Part shown: one piece after another, positions 52,497 to 60,555 of the stretch
How the letters are laid out: every line of letters begins with the position of its first letter
Position numbering within the stretch: the first letter of the stretch is position 1
Assembly: GCF_014763045.1 (NCBI RefSeq)
Contig: NZ_JACTAG010000001.1
Span: 744,001 to 808,000 of the forward strand
DNA: 64,000 nt
Direction: 5' to 3'
DNA from: Sulfitobacter aestuariivivens
Lineage (GTDB): Bacteria > Pseudomonadota > Alphaproteobacteria > Rhodobacterales > Rhodobacteraceae
The notes under the pieces: generated by a model
What the model saw: the letters and a program-made list of their open reading frames with translations, nothing else
What the model was told of the DNA's origin: nothing
Databases searched by the model: none
Program-made: the position numbers and the translations under genes

Positions 52497-54850
52497 TGCT
52501 GTTTGGTCTGGATGGGGTCGAAATTGGCCTGATCATCGTCTTTGTCTGCCTGTTTGGCGGTATTCTGAGCGGCTTTCCGGTGGCCTTTGCCATTGGCGGA
52601 GCGGGCATCATCTCTTTCGGGATCATTGCGGCACTCGACAGTGCCGGGCTGTTGATCCATCAGGCCGTTGACACCGGCAGTCAGGCATTCCGCGATCTGG
52701 TGGCCAGCGGCGTAAAGCCGGACGCGATATCCCAGTTCCGATACCCTGATTTACCGCGCGTCGGTGAACCGGTGTTCCCGCAGGGTTGGGAAGTGGCGCT
52801 GGACCGCAACGTCAGCTTTATCGTCAACCGCATCAACGAACGTGTGCTGGCCGGTCAGTCCATCGAGACGCTGCTGGCGGTGCTGATGTTCGTGCTGATG
52901 GGGATCACGCTGGAGCGTTCGAAGATTGCCAATGATCTGCTGACGACGATGGCGCGTGTCTTTGGCCCGTTGCCGGGCGGTCTGGCTGTGTCCATTGTTG
53001 TGGTGGGTGCGTTTCTTGCGGCCTCTACAGGGATCGTTGGCGCCACGGTTGTGACGATGGGGCTGCTCGCGCTGCCAACGATGCTGCGCAACAATTATTC
53101 GCCTGAAATTGCCACCGGGGTCATTGCGGCTTCGGGTACGCTGGGGCAGATTATTCCGCCCTCTATCGTGATTGTTCTGTTGGGAACGCTGGCGGGGGAT
53201 CTGTATTCCGCGGCACAGGAACAGCGCGCGGCGGCCGCTGGCTGTACCGATGCGCTGACGTTCCTCGGAGAGCCTGCGGTTGTGTCCGTGGGCACGCTTT
53301 TCCAGGCGGCATTGCTGCCGGGGATCATGCTGGCGCTGCTTTATGCGCTTTATGCCTTTGGCTATGCGTTGCTGAACCCCGAAAAGGCGCCGGCGGTGCC
53401 GATGGGGTCCACGAATTCAGAGCCCGTGACCCGCAATGAGGCCTTCACATGGTTCCTGGGTGTGCCTGCCGCACTGATCATCGGTGTTGTCGTACTGGGC
53501 AATCTTGGGCTGGTGGGTAGTCAATCGACGACCATTTCCAGCTTTTCGGACAGTGGACAGACGGCGTCGCTGCGCACGAACGTGGGGCCTGAATGTGCGG
53601 CCTCCATGATTGAGTTGCACGGGCAGGACGCGTGGGATGCCGCCCTTGCCCAGCAGTCGGCGATTGACGACGCGGGCGGCGTGGCGCAGTCGGAGCGACT
53701 GACGGAAGAAGAACTGGTTGCGGCCCTTGACGCAAAGGTGGCCGCAGCGGCCCCCATCGGAACGGGCATCGCGGTCTTTCTCGTGCTCTTTGGTCTGATC
53801 CTTGCGGTGGGCCGGGGTGTGTCGCCGTCCGCCAGCAGCCGGCCTTTCCTGATCGGGGGTGTCGGGCTGGTGCTTGCCGCATTGACAGACATTGTGCTGG
53901 TGGGGCCGCTGACCTCGCCAGGTATGACCGTGGTGCTGATGGCGATCCCCTTTGCACTGGTGCTCTACGGGGTCACTCATGCGATTGGCCATTGTGCCAA
54001 GAACGAGCTCATTCGTGTGGTCTTTCCGCCGCTGGTGCTGATCATCGCGGTGCTGGGATCGATCCTTGGTGGAATCACCAACCCGACGCCCGCAGCGGCG
54101 CTGGGGGCGGGTGGTGCGATCATGCTGGCGGCCTACCGCAAGCTGAAAGATCTGGACCGCAGCCCTAAGGTGATCATCTGGTCCACGCTGGCGATCATCA
54201 TCTGTATCCTGATCGGTGTGAATTTTGATCTGCGGATCAATCAGGAGAACGTGGGCTTTGAAAACTGGATCGCCTTCATTGCGGCCTACGCGGCCTATCT
54301 TTATGCGCTCTTCGGGCTCTTCTTTTCGTGCTGGATCCTCTACAGCTCGGGTGTGCTGACGCCGGTGGTGCGTGAGACTGCCAAGGTGACGTCGATGGTC
54401 TTTACCATCCTCATCGGCTCGCAATTGCTGAACCTGGTGGTGATCTCGTTCGGGGGGGAGCATTACATCCAGCAGTTCCTCAAGAGTTTTGACAACGAGC
54501 TGACGGTGTTCCTCATCGTGATGCTGGTGCTGTTCATCCTTGGATTTGTGCTGGATTTCCTTGAGATCATCTACATCGTGATCCCGATTGTGGGCCCGGT
54601 GATTTATGGCGGGACGTTCGACCCCAAGTGGGTCACGATCATGATCGCGGTGAACCTGCAGACGTCGTTCCTGACACCACCCTTCGGGTTTGCGCTGTTC
54701 TATCTGCGCGGTGTGGCACCGCCGCAGGTGACGACGGGGCACATCTACCGCGGGATCATTCCGTTTGTGCTGATCCAGGTGTTGGGGCTGGCGATCTTGT
54801 GGCTGTTCCCGTCAATTGTGACGATTGTGCCGGATCTGATCCCGAACTGA
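52496..54850 (+). CDS. TRAP transporter large permease (DctM family, extended form)
   Basis: A 784-residue membrane protein; typical DctM subunits have about 430. The core is recognisable from SGFPVAFAIGGAGIISFGI, AASTGIVGATVVTMGLLALP and SGTLGQIIPPSIVIVL (near 200-220), and its second half ends with TSFLTPPFGFALFYLRGV. Extra stretches include about 60 residues after the first helix, a soluble acidic stretch near 345-410 (QTASLRTNVGPECAASMIEL region) and additional helices. This matches the extended permeases of the 2-oxo acid/chloroaromatic TRAP branch. It carries substrate across the inner membrane using the sodium gradient. Confidence 0.88.
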   Translation: MLFGLDGVEIGLIIVFVCLFGGILSGFPVAFAIGGAGIISFGIIAALDSAGLLIHQAVDTGSQAFRDLVASGVKPDAISQFRYPDLPRVGEPVFPQGWEVALDRNVSFIVNRINERVLAGQSIETLLAVLMFVLMGITLERSKIANDLLTTMARVFGPLPGGLAVSIVVVGAFLAASTGIVGATVVTMGLLALPTMLRNNYSPEIATGVIAASGTLGQIIPPSIVIVLLGTLAGDLYSAAQEQRAAAAGCTDALTFLGEPAVVSVGTLFQAALLPGIMLALLYALYAFGYALLNPEKAPAVPMGSTNSEPVTRNEAFTWFLGVPAALIIGVVVLGNLGLVGSQSTTISSFSDSGQTASLRTNVGPECAASMIELHGQDAWDAALAQQSAIDDAGGVAQSERLTEEELVAALDAKVAAAAPIGTGIAVFLVLFGLILAVGRGVSPSASSRPFLIGGVGLVLAALTDIVLVGPLTSPGMTVVLMAIPFALVLYGVTHAIGHCAKNELIRVVFPPLVLIIAVLGSILGGITNPTPAAALGAGGAIMLAAYRKLKDLDRSPKVIIWSTLAIIICILIGVNFDLRINQENVGFENWIAFIAAYAAYLYALFGLFFSCWILYSSGVLTPVVRETAKVTSMVFTILIGSQLLNLVVISFGGEHYIQQFLKSFDNELTVFLIVMLVLFILGFVLDFLEIIYIVIPIVGPVIYGGTFDPKWVTIMIAVNLQTSFLTPPFGFALFYLRGVAPPQVTTGHIYRGIIPFVLIQVLGLAILWLFPSIVTIVPDLIPN

Positions 54851-54862
54851 TGAAACGCAGAT

Positions 54863-54906
54863 CGGAAACTTTCAAAGTTTCCGACCGTTTTCTTTCAAAG
54901 AAAACG
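54863..54906. repeat. Palindrome-array element, copy 3 (two hairpins)
   Basis: CGGAAACTTT C AAAGTTTCCG (54863-54883), AC, then CGTTTTCTTT C AAAGAAAACG (54886-54906): both palindromes are perfect around one central base. It lies just after the TRAP large permease gene and before the convergent bpt gene, where it could also end transcription. Confidence 0.9.
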
Positions 54907-54968
54907 ATGGCTCGTGCGATGGTGTGCAAGGATATCGAATTCGGGCCGATCTTACTCAAAAGATCGTC

Positions 54969-55790
54969 TTAGTCGCGGGTGCGGGCCATATCTGGCAGCG
55001 CGATATTCGCGACCTGCTCCGCAATGGGATCATTGCTTAAAGGGTGCGTATCAGGCTCAAAGCTTTCGGGATCCTTCAGCTTTTGCCAACTGCCGCCCAG
55101 ATACACTTCCAATCCCGAAAAGCGGGCCTTGTAGCCCATTTTCTGACTGCCGGGCACCCAGTAGCCCAGATAGACATAGGGCAGACCCGCCTCACGGGCG
55201 ATGTCGATATGATCGAGGATGATGTAGTTGCCAAGCCCGTCTCTGGGCCGGTCCGGGGTGTAGAAGGAATAGACCATGCTGACCCCGTCCCCCAGAACAT
55301 CTGTCAGGCACACACCGATAAGCGCGTCCGTGTCGGGATCGGTGTATTCGATCACGCGACTGCGGATCGGCGTTTCCTCGATCATGGCTGCGAATTCAAA
55401 GACATCCATATCTGCCATGCCGCCATCGGCATGGCGACTGTCCAGATAGCGTCGAAAGAGCGCGTATTGGTCTTCGGTGGCCCAGGGCGACGTGGCGCGC
55501 CGTTCCAGTTTTGAGCTGCGGCGCAGTATGCGGCGCTGGCTGCGGCTGGGTGTAAAGGCGGCCACGTCGATCCGTGCAGAAAGACAGGCCGCGCAGTCCG
55601 CGCAGGAAGGTCGGTAGAGCACATTTTGTGAGCGGCGAAACCCCTGCGCTGACAGGCTGTCGTTCAGCTCTGCTGCGTTTTCGCCTTGCAGGGCCGTGAA
55701 CAACTTACGCTCCATCCGGCCCTCAAGGTAGGGACACGGCTGCGGCGCTGTCACATAGAACTGCGGCGTCAGAGGGAGGGTGTGGCGCAT
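54969..55790 (-). CDS. bpt: Aspartate/glutamate leucyltransferase (bacterial Bpt)
   Basis: A 273-residue aminoacyl-tRNA-protein transferase that adds leucine to proteins with N-terminal Asp or Glu, making them ClpS/ClpAP substrates. The N-terminal part has [13 protein letters not shown] and the conserved Cys-rich segment [15 protein letters not shown]; the C-terminal part has the GNAT-like [15 protein letters not shown] and [18 protein letters not shown]. The ATG at 55790 starts the usual [13 protein letters not shown]. It is convergent with the TRAP operon. Confidence 0.93.
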   Translation of the reverse strand: MRHTLPLTPQFYVTAPQPCPYLEGRMERKLFTALQGENAAELNDSLSAQGFRRSQNVLYRPSCADCAACLSARIDVAAFTPSRSQRRILRRSSKLERRATSPWATEDQYALFRRYLDSRHADGGMADMDVFEFAAMIEETPIRSRVIEYTDPDTDALIGVCLTDVLGDGVSMVYSFYTPDRPRDGLGNYIILDHIDIAREAGLPYVYLGYWVPGSQKMGYKARFSGLEVYLGGSWQKLKDPESFEPDTHPLSNDPIAEQVANIALPDMARTRD

Positions 55791-55863
55791 GGGATTCCCG
55801 GTGGTTTGGGTTGATGATATCAACCCCCCTCAGCAGGGCCAAGTCCCGTTTTCCGGGGAAGTC

Positions 55864-56295
55864 TTACCGGCGTCTGTTCAGCGCTGTTGCGGACAGGACC
55901 ATGTCGGTCAGTCCCTGTCCCCGCGCGGTGGTGGCCATCAACACCACCGAGATCAGCTGCAAGGGCGGCATGGCCACGCTTACCGTATAGCCCAGGGTGT
56001 GGGCAAAGGCCTGGCCAAGGTCAAATTTCTGGTCCCGGCCATCGCGCAGTTCGATCGCCATCAGGCGCATGCCCCAGGTTGCCGATGAATTGGCAATCGT
56101 CATCACCCGGTAGACAAACCCCACGACGAGCATCAGGAGCGGAAAGAAGAAAATGCCGGTGAAGGCCGTGAAGGGTACGATGAGCACGCAGATCACCGCG
56201 ATCAGCACGATGTCCACCACCCATGCGATCAGACGCTTGAGCGGGACGCCCTCATAGAATTGCGGTTGTATGTCGGGATCAGGCAGGCGGGTCAT
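55864..56295 (-). CDS. RDD family membrane protein
   Basis: A 143-residue protein with the RDD domain: KRLIAWVVDIVLIAVICVLI begins the first helix with the Arg and Asp that name the family, a second helix follows, and the motif SSATWGMRLMAIELRD is conserved. The function of RDD proteins is not settled; some act as Na+/H+ antiporters. The ATG at 56295 is preferred over an upstream in-frame start at 56532, which overlaps the next gene. It is minus-strand, next to bpt. Confidence 0.85.
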   Translation of the reverse strand: MTRLPDPDIQPQFYEGVPLKRLIAWVVDIVLIAVICVLIVPFTAFTGIFFFPLLMLVVGFVYRVMTIANSSATWGMRLMAIELRDGRDQKFDLGQAFAHTLGYTVSVAMPPLQLISVVLMATTARGQGLTDMVLSATALNRRR

Positions 56296-56368
56296 TGGGG
56301 GTTCTCGTGTCAAACTGGAAGGTGCCCCCCGGACAGGTCCGGGAGGCGGGGGGAGGATGGTTTGGGTC

Positions 56369-56785
56369 TTATGCCTCGGCTGTGCCGTCGTCGCGGGTCC
56401 GGCTGGCGCGTTCGTCCATGAACTGGTCGAACTCTGCCTTGTCCTTGGCTTCGCGCAGACGCTCGAGGAAGGCCTCGAAGTTGGTCTGCTCTTCTTCCAG
56501 GCGGCGCAGCGTGTCGGCCTTGTAGGCGTCAAAAGCGGCGTTGCCGGTGTTGCGTGTGGGCAGTGAGAAGGATTTGCCGCGGCGGGCGCAGGATTTGCCG
56601 GAAAACATGCGTTTGCTCCAGATCATGTACATCAGAAGGGCGAGGCCAACGGGCCAGAAGAGAATGAAACCAAGGACCATAGCGGCAATCCACGCGCCTT
56701 TGCCCTTGTCATCCAGCCAGTTCTCGGCACGCGCAAACCAGGAGGGCTGCGAGGAGTAACCGGCATCGGAGGTGATGGTGTTCAT
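56369..56785 (-). CDS. DUF2852 protein
   Basis: A 138-residue protein with one or two hydrophobic segments (GAWIAAMVLGFILFWPVGLA, then LLMYMIWSKRMF) followed by a basic, charged helix ending in DERASRTRDD; this is the DUF2852 layout found in Rhizobiales and Rhodobacterales. The function is unknown. Upstream, between 56845 and 56921, two near-identical 19-bp inverted repeats lie in the promoter region, so it is probably tightly regulated. It is transcribed before the RDD gene. Confidence 0.85.
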   Translation of the reverse strand: MNTITSDAGYSSQPSWFARAENWLDDKGKGAWIAAMVLGFILFWPVGLALLMYMIWSKRMFSGKSCARRGKSFSLPTRNTGNAAFDAYKADTLRRLEEEQTNFEAFLERLREAKDKAEFDQFMDERASRTRDDGTAEA

Positions 56786-56844
56786 ATGATCAAGCCTTTC
56801 GTATCAAGAGGCCATGTTGCGGCCCTGTTGCGGTGGAAGGTCTT

Positions 56845-56863
56845 ATGTGAATGCCTTTCACAT
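56845..56863. promoter_or_regulatory. 19-bp operator candidate 1
   Basis: ATGTGAATGCCTTTCACAT is a perfect inverted repeat (ATGTGAA-N5-TTCACAT), 60 bases upstream of the DUF2852 start codon. A second copy with one arm mismatch lies 58 bases away, centre to centre. Confidence 0.65.
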
Positions 56864-56902
56864 TACCAAGATTGGGATTCGATCTCTGTGTTGCAAGAGT
56901 AA

Positions 56903-56921
56903 ATGTGAAAGGTTTTTACAT
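56903..56921. promoter_or_regulatory. 19-bp operator candidate 2
   Basis: ATGTGAAAGGTTTTTACAT has the same ATGTGAA arm and the arm TTTACAT, which differs from site 1 by one base; it ends just before the stop codon of the YbaK-type gene. Two sites with equal arm spacing suggest one dimeric regulator bound cooperatively. Confidence 0.6.
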
Positions 56922-57398
56922 TTATTTGGATAAAGACGTAAAATCAGCGACTTGTGCACCGGAAAGTTCCACGATTTTGGCCGGGCTCAGACAAAAGACA
57001 TGGTGCGGCGTGCCTGCAGCGGCCCAGATCATGTCGAATTCCAGCAGCCGCGGATCGACCCAGGCGCGGGGTGGGGTCAGGTGCCCGACAGGGGCCACGC
57101 CGCCAATTGCAAAGCCGGTTTGGGCGCGGATCAGGGCGGCGTCTGCCTTGCCCAGGGGCTCTTGTGCAAGATCGGCGGCGCGCGTGGCATCCACCTGATT
57201 GCCCCCGGCGGTGATAAACAACAGGGCTGCCCCGCTGTGCTGGCCGCAAAAGATGATCGACTTGGCGATCTGATCGACCTCGCAATTCACGGCATGTGCC
57301 GCGTCCGCCGCCGTGCGTGCCAGCGCCGTTTCGCGGATGTCGACGTCGACGCCTGCGTCGGTCAATGCTTTGCGCACGCGCGCGAGGCTCTTGCTCAT
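56922..57398 (-). CDS. YbaK/EbsC-type aminoacyl-tRNA deacylase
   Basis: A 158-residue protein of the YbaK/ProX/INS domain family, which removes wrongly charged amino acids from tRNA-Pro in trans. Typical features are ESIIFC-like AKSIIFCGQHSGAALLFITA, the Lys-less GFAIGGVAPVGHL loop and the FDMIWAAAGTPHHVF strand. The start ATG at 57398 begins SKSLARVRKAL; longer in-frame starts to 57464 are less convincing. It diverges from glnE, with about 28 bases between the starts. Confidence 0.85.
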   Translation of the reverse strand: MSKSLARVRKALTDAGVDVDIRETALARTAADAAHAVNCEVDQIAKSIIFCGQHSGAALLFITAGGNQVDATRAADLAQEPLGKADAALIRAQTGFAIGGVAPVGHLTPPRAWVDPRLLEFDMIWAAAGTPHHVFCLSPAKIVELSGAQVADFTSLSK

Positions 57399-57426
57399 GG
57401 CCCGGTTGTGCCGCAATGCTGGACGC

Positions 57427-60249
57427 ATGACAACTGCTTCGCTTTCCACGTTAATGACCCGCATGCCGCGCCGCTATCATGCGGGCCGGGCAGAGGACGC
57501 GGAGGCGTTGGTGGCGGCACTGGACAGGGACGCCAGAACACTGGCCGTGAACGCGGCCTCGACGGCGCCCTATCTGTTGGGGCTTCTTGAGAAAGAGGCG
57601 TCATGGCTGCAGCAGGCCGCTGAGGATCCGCACGGCGCTGTCGCCCGGGTGATTGGCACAGCCGCCGCGCATCCGCCCGAAGGCATCGCGGCACATCTGC
57701 GGCAGGCCAAGCGTCGCGTGGCGCTGATGACAGCGCTAGCCGATCTTGGGGGGGCATGGGGCCTTGAAGAGGTGACCCGTGCGCTGACGGATTTCGCCGA
57801 TGCCGCTTGCCAGTCGGCCTTGCGGGCCGGTCTTACCCCGCAGATCCGGCGTGGAAAAGTGCCGGGGATGACAGAGGATGACCTGCACGATGCCGCTGGC
57901 ATGGTGGTGCTGGCGATGGGCAAGATGGGCGCGGGAGAGCTGAATTATTCCTCCGATATCGACCTGATTTGTCTTTTTGACGAAACCCGGTTTGATCGGG
58001 ATGACTTTCACGCGGCCCGCAGTGCCTTTGTCCGCGCCACCCGCACGATGAGCGGTCTGCTGAATGACCGCACCGCTGATGGCTATGTCTTTCGCACGGA
58101 TCTGCGGCTTAGGCCGGACCCCGCGGTGACCCCGGTCTGCATGGCGATGGCGGCCGCCGAGAACTATTACGAAAGCCTGGGACGTACCTGGGAGCGTGCC
58201 GCCTATATCAAGGCGCGGCCCTGCGCGGGCGATCTGGAGGCGGGCGCACGTTTTCTTGAAACGCTGCGTCCGTTTGTCTGGCGCAAACACCTTGATTTTG
58301 CCGCCATTCAGGATGCCCACGACATGCGGCTGGCCATTCGCGAACATAAAGGGCTGGGCGGGGCGATCACATTGCCCGGTCATGACATGAAACTGGGCCG
58401 GGGCGGCATTCGGGAGATCGAGTTTTTCACTCAGACCCGTCAGTTGATTTCAGGCGGGCGCGACCCTGACCTGCGGGTGCGCGACACCTGCGGGGGCCTT
58501 GATGCGCTGGCCGAAAAGGGGTGGGTCCCCAGTCATGCCGCTGAGGCGCTGCAGGACCACTATCGGGCGCACCGGATGATCGAGCACCGCCAGCAGATGG
58601 TGCAGGACGCCCAGACCCATCTGCTGCCCCAGTCGGATGCAGGATTTGATCGGCTGGCCTGCATGGTTGATATGGACACCCATGACCTCAAGGCCGATCT
58701 GCGCACCCGGCTTGGCGCAGTGCATGAGATCACCGAAGGCTTCTTTGCCGCCTCGCGCGCGCCTGCACCGGCGCGGGACGTGCCCGCAGCACATATCTTT
58801 GACGCCAAGGTACTGGACCGCTGGCCAAGCTATCCGGCACTGCGCAGTGAAAGGGGCTCTGAAATATTCAAGCGGCTCAAGCCCGATTTGCTGGCGCGTC
58901 TTGCTGCGGCGGGCAAGCCGGATGAGGCGCTGCTTGCCTTTGACGGGTTTCTTGCGGGACTGCCTGCGGGGGTTCAGCTGTTTTCGCTGCTCAAGGCGAA
59001 TCCGCAGCTGGCGGATCTGCTGATTGATATCGTTAGCACCTCGCCCGCGCTGGCGGCCCATCTGTCGCGCAATGCGGGCGTGTTTGATGCGGTGATCGGG
59101 GGGGATTTCTTTTCCGACTGGCCTGGCGAAGACGCGTTGGCCGCGATGCTGCAGGCCGAGCTTTCCCGCGAGCCGGATTACGAGGCCCGGCTTGACGGCA
59201 CGCGCCGATGGGCGCGCGAATGGCATTTTCGCATCGGCGTGCATTTGCTGCGCGGGCTGATCGCGCCCGAGGTTGCGGGCGCGCAATACGCTGATCTGGC
59301 GCGATCGGTCCTGCGCGCGCTTTGGCCGGTGGTGGGCGATCAGTTTGCAACACGGCACGGGCCGCCGCCGGGGCGCGGTGCGGTGTTGCTGGGCATGGGG
59401 TCGCTGGGGGCGGGTCGGCTCAACGCGACCTCCGATCTCGACATGATCGTGATCTATGACGCGCAGGGCGTCGAAAGCTCTGACGGGAAACGCCCGCTGG
59501 CGGCCCGGCTTTACTATGCACGGCTGACGCAGGCCATGATCACTGCGATGACCGCACCCATGGCGCAGGGGCGGCTTTATGAGATCGACATGCGATTGCG
59601 GCCTTCGGGCAATCAGGGCCCTGTGGCCACCAGTCTTGGCAGTTTTGAAAGCTACCAGAAAACGCAGGCCTGGGTTTGGGAGCATCTGGCGCTGACGCGG
59701 GCTGCGGTTGTCGCGGGGCCCCACGATCTGGTCCGGGACGTGGAACAGTTGCGGCGCGAGATATTGGGATCTGGGCAAAGCAGGGCGCATGTCATGGGCG
59801 AGGTTGCCGCGATGCGGGCCCGGATCGCGGCGGCCAAGGCCCCCGAGGACATCTGGGATGCCAAGATCGGACCTGGCCGGTTGCAGGACATTGAGTTGTT
59901 GGCGCAAGGGGCCACGTTGAGTGCCGGTCAGGCGGACCGCGCCATCGCGTCGGGCCTTGCGCTGGCCGAAGCGCAGGATATCGTCAGATCAGGTGAGGCC
60001 GCAACTTTGCAAGCTGCCTATAGGCTGGCCTGGGCGCTGCAATGCGCCACACGGTTGCTTTCTGCCGGTCCCTTGGCGGTGCGTGATCTGGGACAGGCAG
60101 GCACAGCATTTCTGTGCCGGACACTGGAAAGCGACACGCTGGCTGAACTTGAGACGCAGATGCAGCAGAGCTATGCGCAGGCGGCGGGTATCATCGACCG
60201 CGCGCTTGGCGCGTATCAGGGCAGGGAGGACAGCAATGAAGAAAGGTGA
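57427..60249 (+). CDS. glnE: Glutamine synthetase adenylyltransferase/deadenylase
   Basis: A 940-residue bifunctional enzyme that adenylylates glutamine synthetase to switch it off and removes the AMP under nitrogen starvation. Two nucleotidyltransferase-like domains show the paired acidic residues: GKMGAGELNYSSDIDLICLF (near 165-185) and GSLGAGRLNATSDLDMIVIY (near 660-680), each followed by the regulatory helical domain. The start at 57427 is 28 bases from the divergent deacylase. The stop overlaps the next small gene by 14 bases. Confidence 0.94.
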   Translation: MTTASLSTLMTRMPRRYHAGRAEDAEALVAALDRDARTLAVNAASTAPYLLGLLEKEASWLQQAAEDPHGAVARVIGTAAAHPPEGIAAHLRQAKRRVALMTALADLGGAWGLEEVTRALTDFADAACQSALRAGLTPQIRRGKVPGMTEDDLHDAAGMVVLAMGKMGAGELNYSSDIDLICLFDETRFDRDDFHAARSAFVRATRTMSGLLNDRTADGYVFRTDLRLRPDPAVTPVCMAMAAAENYYESLGRTWERAAYIKARPCAGDLEAGARFLETLRPFVWRKHLDFAAIQDAHDMRLAIREHKGLGGAITLPGHDMKLGRGGIREIEFFTQTRQLISGGRDPDLRVRDTCGGLDALAEKGWVPSHAAEALQDHYRAHRMIEHRQQMVQDAQTHLLPQSDAGFDRLACMVDMDTHDLKADLRTRLGAVHEITEGFFAASRAPAPARDVPAAHIFDAKVLDRWPSYPALRSERGSEIFKRLKPDLLARLAAAGKPDEALLAFDGFLAGLPAGVQLFSLLKANPQLADLLIDIVSTSPALAAHLSRNAGVFDAVIGGDFFSDWPGEDALAAMLQAELSREPDYEARLDGTRRWAREWHFRIGVHLLRGLIAPEVAGAQYADLARSVLRALWPVVGDQFATRHGPPPGRGAVLLGMGSLGAGRLNATSDLDMIVIYDAQGVESSDGKRPLAARLYYARLTQAMITAMTAPMAQGRLYEIDMRLRPSGNQGPVATSLGSFESYQKTQAWVWEHLALTRAAVVAGPHDLVRDVEQLRREILGSGQSRAHVMGEVAAMRARIAAAKAPEDIWDAKIGPGRLQDIELLAQGATLSAGQADRAIASGLALAEAQDIVRSGEAATLQAAYRLAWALQCATRLLSAGPLAVRDLGQAGTAFLCRTLESDTLAELETQMQQSYAQAAGIIDRALGAYQGREDSNEER

Positions 60250-60505
60250 CGCGTCGGACCCCAAGGGTCTGATCTACGAATCCTACCGCATTGACGGGAT
60301 CAGCAAGCCGGAGTGCCGCACCATTTTTCTCGACTGGGCGCTCAGCCTGCCGGTGGAAGAAGATACCGGTGCTGCGATCCGCGCGTTGCTGGCGCGGTAC
60401 CGCGATCAGGGGCCGCATCCGATGACAGAGGTGCTGACCGAAGGGTTGGCGGGCATGGCCGCCCCCCGCAGGCGCGGCGGATGGCGGGGGCGTGCGCGGA
60501 ACTAG
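60236..60505 (+). CDS. Small conserved-looking protein downstream of glnE
   Basis: An 89-residue protein beginning MKKGDASDPKGLIYESYRID with GGGAGGA five bases before its ATG, a strong ribosome site. Its start lies inside the last codons of glnE (14-base overlap), which supports translation. The middle is helical (FLDWALSLPVEEDTGAAI) and the end basic (RRRGGWRGRARN). I do not recognise a domain, but the position behind glnE is probably a conserved one in this group; a nitrogen-related role is a guess. Confidence 0.75.
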   Translation: MKKGDASDPKGLIYESYRIDGISKPECRTIFLDWALSLPVEEDTGAAIRALLARYRDQGPHPMTEVLTEGLAGMAAPRRRGGWRGRARN

Positions 60506-60555
60506 CGGCGTCTTTGGGCTTTCGGTCATCGGGCGAGACGCGTAGAGGGGGCGCC

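Noticed and set aside
53417-54742. 441-codon minus-strand ORF inside the DctM gene
   Set aside because: Its translation is unusually rich in His, Arg and Gln (complement of a membrane protein), so it is a shadow frame of the TRAP permease.
56845-56921. PpsR/CrtJ-type photosynthesis operators (TGT-N12-ACA)
   Set aside because: The spacing in both sites is 11 bases, not 12, and the surrounding genes have no photosynthesis function.
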